From Strigamia acuminata (taxonomy: Eukaryota > Arthropoda > Chilopoda > Geophilomorpha > Linotaeniidae): a DNA stretch of 60,000 nt. The notes beneath the pieces were generated by a model. That model had not been told where the DNA came from. It saw nothing but the letters and a program-made list of their open reading frames with translations, and searched no databases. This document shows, in pieces, positions 43,115-54,485 of this stretch; the stretch's first letter is position 1; every line of letters begins with the position of its first letter. The translations under genes and the position numbers were made by a program. Location of the stretch: the NCBI GenBank assembly GCA_949358305.1, contig OX442314.1, forward strand, positions 13,759,060 to 13,819,059, given 5' to 3'.

Positions 43115-44058
43115 TGAGATTATTTCAAAAGAAATAAATTGAACTCAGGTTGTTGGTTGTTGATCAACTGGTTGTTTGAAGTTTGAGAAACAAATCTGAC
43201 AGAGTTTGTGCAATCTATGTAGGAGGTAAAAAGGAAAAAAAAACTTACGTAAAAGTTTATTACAGCCCTCTAGTGATAACAACTAGAAATATTCTTTTCA
43301 TTCATCGGGGAAAAAAATAAAATTATTTAGCAAATATTTGTGACATAAACAGGAAATAATGAAAATTTAAAACATCAATGGTTTCCGTACCATTTTCTCG
43401 GCTATTTGTCTTGTCTTGAAAAATTAATTTGCTATCTTTTGTCTAAAAATGCATGGTTTTGTTTAAAAAATGCATGGTTTTGTTTAAAAAATGCATGATT
43501 TTGTTTAAAAATGCATGATTTTGTTTAAAATTGCATGATTTATCTAATTCTATTCACCAGAAATGCATTTTTCATGTAAAAATATAAAACTTTCTAGCTT
43601 AAAATGAATTTAATTCCCATAAAAATGCATTTTTCCGGCTGAAACTGCATTTTTAAATACTCATGGCAGAGCTGGATTTAGTGGGGCTTCTCGCCCTTAT
43701 TTCTGACCACAATTTAAAAAATAAACAAATAATATTTTTTTTTTGAAAACTTTTCTTGAGCAAAAGTTTCCTTCTGGAATTTCCAGAACCCCGTAGCCCG
43801 TAGCCCTTCCCCTTTGGCCTGAATTATTTTCACCAGGATTGGTTGCATTTTCTGAAGTTCGTGGTAAATTCTTGCAACAACTCTTTTTTTTATTTTTTTT
43901 TATTTTGTGAGGGGAAATCCCACGCTCTGAGTTTTAGTGTTACATCAAATCAAGATTTTCTCTCGTCACAATTTATTCAGCACATTCGCAAAATCGACGC
44001 TAGGTGTTAGCAATCAAGCAATCAAACACCACGCACGTGCGTGATTCAAATAGTGAAA
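43115..44058. other. divergent intergenic region between methyltransferase A and the kinase
   Basis: About 0.94 kb between the most upstream methyltransferase start and the kinase start, in head-to-head orientation. It probably contains both promoters. It holds the 22-mer tandem repeat and, at about 43.66-43.83 kb, a GC-richer patch with 'agagctggatttagtggggc' resembling a hAT-type end. Confidence 0.5.
43444..43541. repeat. 22-bp tandem repeat
   Basis: About 4.5 copies of 'aaaaaatgcatg(g/a)ttttgttt', each containing the ATGCAT palindrome. Further 'aaaaatgcatttttc' words follow at 43560-43660, so the array may be older and longer. Confidence 0.9.
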
Positions 44059-45677
44059 ATGTCTCGAGAATCTATAAAAAGTAGATAATTTGCTATCAAT
44101 GAATAATACTCGATTTATTTCATTTAATTTCAATTTTTAATTTTTTAGATGACGTTATTTTGAATTTGTCAGCTGGACAAATTTTGACGGATGTTAAGGA
44201 ACAATGCTGGATTTTGGGCAAACCTGTAGGCCATGGTGGTTACAGAGAAATCTATACTGGTAAGTAAAAGAGTTTATGGCTTTAATCTCACATAATAATA
44301 AACAATAATATTGAGTCTAGCTTCCATCGAATGCCCCATTCTAGAATGCCCCTCTGCCGAATATGCGATTAAACTGGTATGATTTAGATTAATTAAAGTT
44401 GAAAATTTAGTTATTGTGTTTAATTGTTTATTTATTTCTTATAGGACTATGAACGTGGAAATCTTTTTGAGGAAATCAATTGTTATCGGCAGCTCGGCAC
44501 AACTGAAAAGAGTAAAACAATGCGATTGCGATTGGTCAGTTTTTTTTTTATTTACCGGTACAAAAATTCGTTTTAGTCGAAGAATGGAGAGAAAAATGGA
44601 AATTGGAGTTCCTCGGAATGCCGAAATTAATTTCGTACGGGTTGAGCAAAGTCAATGGGATCGGTTATCGATTTCTTGTGATGGAACGATACGGAGATAA
44701 TTTGGAGAAATTGTGGAGGGAAAACGGGAAAATATTTTCCGCGAAAACCGTCGTTAATTTAGCAGTCCAAATGGTAAATTAAAAATAACAGAATGAAATG
44801 AAAAGATTAATAAAATATTAATTGCTTTTTCATTTCTAGATTGATATTTTGGAATACATTCACCATTTTTCACATCTTCATGGCGACATTAAAGCATCGA
44901 ACATAGTCGTCGACGCCAAATCTTGCGATCGAGTATGTAATTTATTCCATTAAAAATATCGAAATCTATAAAATATTTCTGCAGGTCTACTTAATCGATT
45001 ATGGAAGTGCTAAACTACATTCGATTGATGACAAACACGCGTGTAATAAACCGCATATTGGCACGCTCCAAATTACTAGTTGTGATGCGCATCTCGACAG
45101 TAAATCATTCGCTTATTTTTTATGTGAAACATTAAATCTGAAATTGTTTTTATCTTTTAGGGTTATCCCGTCGTGCAGACTTGGAAAGCTTGGCTTGCAC
45201 CTTGATGAAATGGTCGAGCGGCAAATTGCCATGGGAGACCGATGTGGAGCTGAAAGACAAAGAAGCAATTCAAACTAAAAAAATCAAGTAAATCTATATT
45301 TTTAGTGTTAATACAGCAAATACAATGATTATTCTGAAAGATATTTAGACGACTTCGGAAGACTGTTTGATGAATGTTACGAGAATTCAACTCCGTGTCC
45401 TGGTCTTAGAGAATTGTTCGGTTACATTCTCGCATTGCGCTTTGAGGAAGCTCCGAATTACGACAGCTGCCGTCGGTTTCTGAAGGAAGGACTGGCGAAA
45501 GCTGGCATCAAAAACAATGGCAAACTGGATTTGAAATTAACGATAATTAGCGATAAGCCAAATTTGAAAAAGAGGTTTGCGGACGATTCGCCACAAGTTG
45601 GAATTAGACGGATATTGCGCCGAAAGCGAACGAGGTCGGTTGATTCGCTCAGTATTCACACGGCCACATGCGTCTGA
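44059..45677 (+). CDS. vaccinia-related kinase (VRK) family protein kinase
   Basis: Nine exons (44059-44080, 44149-44259, 44321-44376, 44445-44511, 44577-44773, 44840-44932, 44985-45099, 45161-45287, 45341-45677) give 374 residues with all phases consistent. Kinase landmarks: glycine loop GHGGYREI at 35-42, catalytic lysine K62 in YAIKL, HGDIKASN at 165-172 with D167 as catalytic base, and DYG at 187-189 in place of DFG as in VRK/CK1 kinases. The LSRRADLESL and KLPWE blocks, and the CPGLRELF/NGKLDLKL region, follow VRK1/2. The basic tail GIRRILRRKRTRS suggests nuclear entry. Known VRKs phosphorylate BAF and histones. The last glycine of the loop (VRK1 GQGGFG) is arginine 40 here, though the other catalytic residues are intact. 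Exon 4 must end at 44511 (AAAGA|gtaaaa); the later gtcagt would break the frame. AATAAA lies at 45800-45805. Confidence 0.95.
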
Positions 45678-45947
45678 AGTTCTGAACTGAAAATTAAAAT
45701 TAAAAATCAACAAAGTTTCGCTTACAAACGGTAAGTCACTCACTTATAAGACCATGTTTTGTGTTTTTTGCTTGTAATGCAACACAAAACATTCGTTTCA
45801 ATAAAATTAAAGTTATTTAAATCTCACGCCTTATTTCACAAGCATAAAGTATGAAACACTAGACTCCTATTACTTATATTCAAGGAAGAGGGGCGTTGTG
45901 TGCAATTCATAACTCAATATCAACGATCTAGCGGGTAAAAACATTCT
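45678..45947. terminator. convergent 3' region of kinase and methyltransferase B, with polyadenylation signals
   Basis: The plus-strand AATAAA at 45800-45805 serves the kinase. The minus-strand AATAAA (tttatt at 45947-45952) overlaps the distal stop of methyltransferase B. The two genes are tail to tail, with at most about 0.27-0.42 kb between their stop codons. Confidence 0.6.
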
Positions 45948-46981
45948 TTATTCTGATTTTTGTGACATAACCAGAAAATAATTGAATCTTAAAACAAGCT
46001 GAATATCGTCAGTAGGTGCATCTGTGGCAGCCTCAATTATTTCCAATAAACTAAAAAAAAAATTATGAATTAATCATTTAGCTCCTTTTTTGCTGAATCC
46101 TAGTACCTTGATTGTAATTTATTTACAATTTCATCTGCTGTTTTCGGATCTTTTTCTTTTAATATTTGAATTCCGGATCTGGATTTTATATGACCTATTA
46201 CATGCGCCAAAGTTGCATGTTTGTCACTGGGAACTGCATCAATTCTTCTCGTTCTTGCGTACAGTTTAGGAATATCAATGTAACGGTTAATAAGCAAATC
46301 GTGCTGTTCAGACCACAAATGCCTATGTTCCGCAAACCACTGGAAAAGGGAAGAAAAAAATTAGATTGTAGAATTTTGTTGATCAATTCATACTTACTTC
46401 TTTTATTACAATTAAAATCTTGTCAGTATATGGTTCTAGTATTGGCTCTGGATACATGTATCCAGCAATAACAAGTAAACCGTTCGGTTTAAGAATTCTA
46501 TCTACTTGGGAATAGAATGAAGGAATGTCAAACCAATGAATCGCCTCGCACACCATAACCAAATCAACACTGTTAGCTTCTAATTCAATTTTATTAGATG
46601 ACCCTATTCTGCAAACAAAAATTGTATTTAATATACATAAATTACAGAATAAAGCATTAATCATTGACACATACCTAAAAGTTACATTTTTATACTTATT
46701 TTGCTTCATTGCTTGTTCAATCTGCCGCACGTTGTCATCTATTCCAATAACTTGTGCGAAATGAGGTGCTAAAAGTGGCGTTACTTGTCCTGAACCACAT
46801 CCCACGTCAATAGCAACACTATACGGCGGTGGTAACTAAAAAATCAACCTTTTTATAAAAATCTAACTAAAACCTTAACACGAACCCTTTCAGACAGCAT
46901 TTTCATTGCCTCGTTAATTAACTGCTCCGATGGAATTGGCCTAAAATTGTAATACAACTCCAGATCCACATACGAGTCCAT
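45948..46981 (-). CDS. class I SAM-dependent methyltransferase B, paralogue of A
   Basis: Exons 46981-46886, 46835-46675, 46608-46398 and 46339-46107, with a probable last exon 46050-45948, give 246 residues. If the last intron is retained the protein stops at 46100 (235 residues). Motif I is AIDVGCGSGQ at about 40-49, followed by IGIDDN, then VDLVMVCEAIHWF and ILKPNGLLVIAGY. It aligns with methyltransferase A throughout; exons 2 and 3 are identical in length (161 and 211). The N-terminus (YYNFRPIPSEQL) is shorter than in A. The substrate is unknown. The start lies only 210 bp downstream of the bark stop codon on the same strand, so its promoter overlaps the bark 3' UTR. The final intron (56 bp, gtacta...tttttttttag) has a strong acceptor, which favours the spliced end. 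Confidence 0.9.
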
Positions 46982-47074
46982 CAGGAATCAAGAAGTTGTA
47001 TACAACTCGTGGAAGTAAAACTACAGTCTTTGTATAAAACACTACCATCTATTGGCGGAACTAATAACTGCAAA

Positions 47075-47101
47075 TTTATTGACAACTACAACAATTTTAT
47101 T
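47075..47101 (-). terminator. polyadenylation signals of the bark gene
   Basis: Two minus-strand AATAAA hexamers (tttatt on plus at 47075-47080 and 47096-47101) lie 90-116 bases after the bark stop codon. The short spacing implies a compact 3' UTR. Confidence 0.6.
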
Positions 47102-47190
47102 ACAAAAAAACAAACAGGTGATTGCATATAGACAAGTGATAATGAATGACTAGTCATGTAAAATAACAATTGTTAATAAAAAATTTCACA

Positions 47191-50100
47191 TTAAGCTTCA
47201 CTTGTAGCTTTATCTAAACCGTCAAGAGACGTTTCTAAATATTTCTTTTTGGGAGTATCATCGTCCGTAGTATCGGTGTGATCCAGAGATGTTTCTAAGT
47301 AAGGTTTCTTTTTTTGACCTTCAGAAACAACAACAAAATTTAAATCTCGAAAACAAATTGCTATTGGCTCACTTTTACCCATCAACGGCAGTGTTTCTTG
47401 TGACAGTGACTTCTTGGACTCATCTAAAGACTTACCATCCTCCTCAGGCTGCGTTAAAGTGTCATAATCTCCAGATTCAACATACACATTGTTCATTAAT
47501 ACCATCGGTACAATAGAACTCACTTGTCCGCCTTTTGGACGCGCAAAAGTTAAATAATCCAACTCTTCTTTCGAAATTGATTTCTCCACATTTGCCTGTC
47601 GCCGTTTCTTCTCCTTGGCCTGATAATTTAACGTGTTATTCACACGAATTTTTTCCTTTCACTTGGACTTACCCTTCTTGCGTAGGCACATCGACAGATG
47701 CATAACAAAATAATTATAAGAAGAATAACAAATGCGCCAACAACGCCTCCAATTATAATTCCCAACTGCCAATTGCGTTCCGATGCGATCTCATCCCAAT
47801 CGACACCTAAAATATTAGCAATTTATTATTATAAGTACAATTTTTTTTTACTTTCAACAAATAAATACCCCAAGCACAGAAAAACGAGTATTTTTCACTG
47901 CAAGACACCGATTCAATTCCATTGTACAAGAGAGCTGAACACCCTCCGGTAGGTACAAACTCAATCACACGAACACGGACTGGCGCGGTGGAGTCATATT
48001 GGTCTTGATAATGGCGAAGCAGATATATGAAACTATTTATTTCGGAAGATTTCACGTATGATACAGTGGCGTTAAGATTCTGCAAGGGTGAAACATTTAT
48101 TAATAAAAATAAAAATGAAAACAACTATATAGTTCTGATAAACTTGCATTGCAAAAATATTCAGCATCCCACTTGTCCATTTTACCACCAAAATAGTGGT
48201 GACAAGCGCCTCCAATTCGTTCCCAGCCAGGCAAACAGTCAACTAGAAGTCAAAATAATATTATTTCCCACACTAGAAAACGTAACAATTAGTCACCATC
48301 GGCCAACGATCGTTCGGATTCCAAAAACGGAGAATAAACCACTTTAACGCGTTTCTCGTCGTCGAATTGGTCGTGAATTCGTGCAGAAACAAACATTTTG
48401 TGATTATATCCCCACCAGTTATACGTTGCATTAACTATTCCAGTCCTAAGTGAAACCAAACGATTAATTATTAGACGCAAAAAATAGAATAACAGTAATA
48501 ACATTCGTACTGTTTACTGTCGATCGCTGCCTCAATCTCGAAATCATTGCTAGGGTTCGTGAACACATTTTCAAAATAGGATTGCCCACTGCTTCCAATG
48601 AGTATGGTGGATCTGAATCTCTCGTTACGTGCAGTATTATTTAAAATAGTGTTGTGTCTGTACAATTGATAAGCATTTCTAGTAGACTGATTTCCGCCAA
48701 AGCTGGAATGCAAAATATGAAAGCCTGTGTTGTTGAAAATGTAATTCCTGCTCGCTGTTAACTTCACCTGAAATAGTTAAAATATTATTTTCAATCTTAA
48801 AAATAAACTACCATTATATAAAAAAAAAATAAAATTGTACAAACCTCATCTAAAATCAAAACAGGTTTGTAAGACACATTATTGAATGTGAAGGCATTAT
48901 TGTTAACGACAACTTGATAAAGAGAAGTATGGTGGCTCCTGATATCGAGTATTGGTCGATTGGCGTTTTTCGTGAATAAATTATTAACAACTGTCCCCGG
49001 AAGAGAAGACAAGCGGGAATCGGATTCTGCGCTGATGCACAAACCACCCTGGTTACGCGTAAGTAAATTGCTGCTAAAGCGTATCGAATTTGAATTTTGC
49101 AAATTGAGACCCACGACACAATCCGAGGTGGAAAAATTCTCCGCTATTTCGATGCCATTTTCAACAAAAATGTTGGAACTGATAGTCAAAGTAGGAATAA
49201 CTTCACCAAAAGATGAATAATAGATTGCACCGAGATGATTTCTTTCGAACGTGTTGTCGGAGAGTTTGTGATGGATGTAATCATCTGAAAATTAGAAAAA
49301 AATTTAAAAAAAATAAAAATAAAAATAAAACTCTTCGATTTTTACCGAATGTGACAGATACAGGAGGGACGGAAAAGATCTCAGCAACAAAACCATGAAG
49401 TTCACTTGCAGCGTTAGCCACAACTTGAACACTTAGTTTGTTTGATTCGGATTTAACTACCACTCGTCCTTCCTTTAAATCGCCTCTCAATATTTTCAAC
49501 TCTTCCTTATCTTCGGACGATATATCGCCATCAAAAACACGGACGAAATCGATGTTCTTTCCATAGTTCTTGAACATGTTAAAATGCAAAAGTCGGAATC
49601 CCAGATGCTGAACTCCTGTGAAAACCTTAATGCAAGTGGAAGGATGCGGCCGATATTTATAATAAATAAGAATTCGATCGGTAATTGGAATAACTTTGTC
49701 GGCGTTGCATATATCGGCCATTCCAAACAACTCGGATGGAAGATGAAGTGGTTTCAAAGGCAAATTAAGAGGAAATTTGTTTTCACGCGAATCGCTCCTA
49801 AAATCCATAACATTCACCCCAAACCCATAGTTATTTGTGAATCTATAAAATAAAATTAAAAAAAAATAATTAATAAAAATTCAATTTAAAAAATAAATAA
49901 ATATCGTACTGCGTGCTTTCGATATCGATGCGAGCCGTCGGAGCTACGATAGTGACCCCGTGCGACGCGCCGTTCATTATTTCACAATTCACGATCTTCG
50001 GCGATTTGTATATTGCTTGTACGGCCGAACATTTTTCTCCACGCAAATTCCCAGCTCCACTAATAAGAACATGATCCAGAACAGATTCGGTCTGCGTTTC

Positions 50101-53100
50101 ATCAGCGGCATCGGTTATGCCTCGAAATGTTTTCCTTTCGTAATCCGGCGGCGCAAACGTTATTCCTCCCCAATACCTATCGTGCCTCGACGACGGTAAG
50201 CAATACACAAACACAAATTGCGAATCAACTGCGCACGATTGCCCATCCATTCCAACTCGCTGCGGACACTCGTTTAAAAACTTCTCTTTCCCCGAACAGA
50301 TCGACGGAGTTGTCCACGACTGAATCCTGTTAACAGACTTTTCCTCCAGATCATATCTACGCCCAAACTTCAAAAATGGCCGCGTCGGGTCATAATTCAT
50401 TTGATTGCAAACGACTTGCGCATTAGCTTCGGTGAAAGCCGAATCACAGACCGGAACCCACTGACTTAAAGTCTGGTTAAAGACTTCTAAAAATCCTTTT
50501 TGAGTATCGAATCCTTTTTGAGTATCGTCGCATCTCCCGTCGAAACAAAGCCTCAGTTGTTGCGTTTTCGCAGTTCCGTTGTTTTGATTCGGCTCGGATC
50601 GTTTGGCTCGTGGCGCCGCCGGTCGGAATATAACCATCTCGTCGGCATTTCCGCGCGCCACTAAACTTCCCAAAACCACAATCCCAACCCCAGGATGAAA
50701 ACTAATTTCCACACCCGGCTCGATCGTGAGGGTTGTGTGCGGCATCACGATCAAATCCGAGGTGACGGTGTACGGTGTTCCTTTACTCTTCAACGTTTCG
50801 GAGGCGTAAAGACGGCCGCCCATGTTGTTGTACAGGATTGTCAGTGGTACTTTGTCGTGGGACAGCACTTCCGGACTGAGGGCAGCTTCCTTGAAGAATG
50901 GAATGTACTCGACTGCGGCGTAAGTACTCGAATCGTCGAAATCTAAAATTCTGTTTGAAATGGCGGACACGTCGCGGGTGCCCCACCAATTCTCCTTCGC
51001 ATTCATCGTGTTCTTCAACGAGTTCACTTTGATGCCGCAAACAAAATCGTAGTCGAGGTTATTGGGTCCTAAGAAATTGTTAGTCACGTTGATAAATTGC
51101 AGTCCAAACACGCCCATACTGTAGGAATAATCCCTGAAGTCGTTGCCTCGTGATTTGCCGCTGCCGGTGTTGTTGACGACGAAATTGTTTTTAAAATTTG
51201 CTTCAACTTTGTTGAATAATTTAGTGTGGCTGTTGATGTCGAATGTTATTACACGTTGTGCGGTGTTATTTCTGAAAACGTTTCTCGACAACCACATTTC
51301 TTTTTCCACACCGCCGATGACGATTAAATCGCTCGGACAGTTGTTTTCGGTGAACCAATTTTGCACCATTGTAAATTTGGCGAAATAGCCGTCGACGATG
51401 AAAGCAAAGTTTCTATTTTTTGTAAAAACACTTTCTTTGATGTAAATGTCCGGATGTACGGGCTCGGTTGAATTCCAAACGTAGGGTAGAGTGATATTAA
51501 GGACCGTGCCCTCGTTCAAGTCCAAACGGCTGCGGACTATGCGCCAATTGATCAACTGCTTCGAGTTGAGTAAATCTTCCGCTTTTTCAATGATGCCTAG
51601 TTTGTTGTCCATTATAAAAGAACTTTCCATGATGTACGAGGTATTCACTACCATATCGTGATTAGAATCAGTAAACACTGAATTTACATCCAAAGCAGCA
51701 CCCTTTTGGTATTGTAGTCTCGTCTCAAATATGTTGACAGACTGGTTAACTACGCGTGCGTTCCAATTGTCTTCCAAATCCATAGAATTATCGTGGTGAA
51801 TCACTTTGATTCCGTCAAAATTCCCGTTCACTGCACTCTTCTCGATCATCAGCTCTGGATTAGTGGCCGAATAAACCTTCTGCTCGTTATCTAAAAATTA
51901 ATAAAACCTATTTAATACCGTGTGTCAATTTTTTTTTAAAAATACCACTTTACGTACTTTCCAGCGCCGTGATGTACAAAACGGCACCGCCGAGCGACCT
52001 CGCTCCAAAATTACAAATAATGGCCAATTTTGAAAACGGTGCAATGGCGGGGAACTTGGCCGTGTCTTCCGTGGACGTCCAAAACGTGTCCGTCGAGTCT
52101 GCATCTGCAATCTGCAGAATTTCCGTGCTGTTTGTCGAAATGGGATTCAAAATCTGAATTCCAAACACATCGCCTGCATTTGTCCTAAACCGAACCCTAT
52201 TTTCGCCGTCGTTTGCCATTCGTTCAGTGATAACAAAAATACTTTTTCCTCTTTTGATATCAATAACTGATGGGTGTGACTTGGCCATTGAAACGACAAA
52301 CTGCCTTATCTTCTGATCAGTTGCGACCCAAGATGACAACTCCTGCCTCATTGAACGCGATATAAACGAATCAAAGTGAATACCGCTCATCGTGTTGTTC
52401 GCAATCGTTAAATTGTACGCGCGCAGTCCAGGCGTGCGAGTAAAGATGCCGTGGCCGTAGTTGGAAGTGACGGCGCTGTTCCAAATTTTCAACTTCTCGA
52501 GATTGTAAAAATAATCGTTGAAAACGACCGCAATGCCGGAATGAAGATTATTGCGTATTAAGAGTTCCCATAAATTATGATGCATAAAATCCACCTGCAG
52601 AGCGCTGTACTGTAAATCCGTGTGGTAGTCGTGGAATCCAGCCTTTTCGATGGTCGCGTATTCCACAACGCTTTCGTCGGCCGCCAACCCGAACCTCAAA
52701 CCCGCCCAAGTCGGTTCGTAGCACCTGACATGGACGTCGTCGTCGTGCGTGCACGTATTTTCAATGTCAAACTCCGTGTCGTATTCGCACCGACTGATAT
52801 TTGTTTCGAGAAAATGGCAGCGAATATTGCTGGCCACGATTTCCGAATACACCGCGCGTACATTTCTAGGTTTAACTTGCCAATCGTTGTGGTTAAATTC
52901 CAATCCCATCTGATGACAAACCAATGCAGCGACTTCTTTAGTCCATCCGTGGTTACAAACCGTGCCCCATTTTCCTTTAACAAGAATTTCAAGGCGACCT
53001 TCGTGCACGAAATTCGTTCTATCCTCGCTGATGCTGATCAAACGAGCTGCATTAGTAACTAGTAAAACTTTCTCCGAATTAGACGTGAACAACACACTCT

Positions 53101-54454
53101 CGTGGTCTTTCTTGCCGCCCCCGATGTTCACTTTTCCTTGCACCATCATTCCGATTCCGGGATCAAAATGCAGTTGCACGTTCGAACCTATCGTCAATTG
53201 GGCTTGCGGTTTCACATAGATGTCTCTCTTCACTTTATACGTGCCTTCGGGTAGCCGTTCTCTGCCGGAAATATGGCCGCCAATTTCGTTCGATCCGGGA
53301 CTGTAAAACGCATCTATGTAAGATTCGCTCGGGTCGGAAATAAAAGTGGTCTCTAAATCGCTCGATACTCTGAGGTAGGGCTTAAATTTGACGCACGATA
53401 AGTGGTATCGATGTTTACAGTCGAACACACGTTGATAAATCTTTCGCAAGTCAGTGGTTCCGTACGAATTGTAAGAACAGTTCAATGAAATATACGGGCC
53501 GACCACTCGCGACGCAATTTCGTACTTGGAGCGCATGTTTAGCAACAGGTTGCGGTACACGTCGACGCCGGGCGAAGCTACGATGACCGCTGCTGCCACG
53601 TTGCTTCTAGAATTGACCGACGGGAAACGATCGGCGACACTATTGTCGTCTAAATAGTTGTGAGTAAACAACAACGAATGATTTGCAGCGTGCGGAACAT
53701 CGAGTAAAGCGACAAATTGGCCGCTGTTCCTTTCGAACATGTTCTCCGCAACCATTATCGCAACTCTCGAGTTCTTCAAATTGATATTTGCATGTTTATC
53801 GAATACGAGACACTCGCCCTTGTTCTCCCGGAACTGGTTGTGTCCGACCAGAAGTTTCGTAGCTGGAAGTGACTCGATTTCCACAGACACGTGATTGTTG
53901 GAGAAGAATACGTTGTTGGTGATGTAAACTTCTTTTCCCTGGTCATAGTTTTCATCATTATCACTGCTGCTAGATTCTATTTTCAACGCGATGTTAGGAC
54001 AGTGTCGCAACATGTTCATTGTGACATTGACGAAATCTTGAGGTCCAATTTTCAAGCCAATTTGTTTGTTCCTCGCTACAATTGAACTTGCAACCAATGT
54101 TCTACTTTGGTACAAATCATCCCCACTGGTTTCTTCCATGTTGACCGAAAGTCCATTTTCGTCATTTGATGTTATTTCTGCGAGCGTCACGTTCACGCGT
54201 CCTTTAGCTAGTTTTATGTTTATCCCGTCTCCTAAATTGTTGCTAATGGTGGATTCGCTTATATTCACGTCTCCCGATCCACCATTTATGAATATTCCGC
54301 TTAAGTAGTGATTTTGCTTCACTATTGATGCACCTATTTGAACAAAACTTCTCATGTTCTCAACGTAAACTCCGACACCGCCGTTATGCTCCACTGTGCT
54401 TTTAGTCACTGTCAAATCACTAACTTTGGCTTTAAAAAAAAAATTAAAAAAAAA

Positions 54455-54485
<31 letters not shown>

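Noticed and set aside
44512-44537. Later donor (TTG|gtcagt) for kinase exon 4
   Set aside because: It leaves phase 0 and the next exon then stops within 18 codons. The donor at 44511 gives TEKIEEWREKWKLEFLG, matching VRK proteins.
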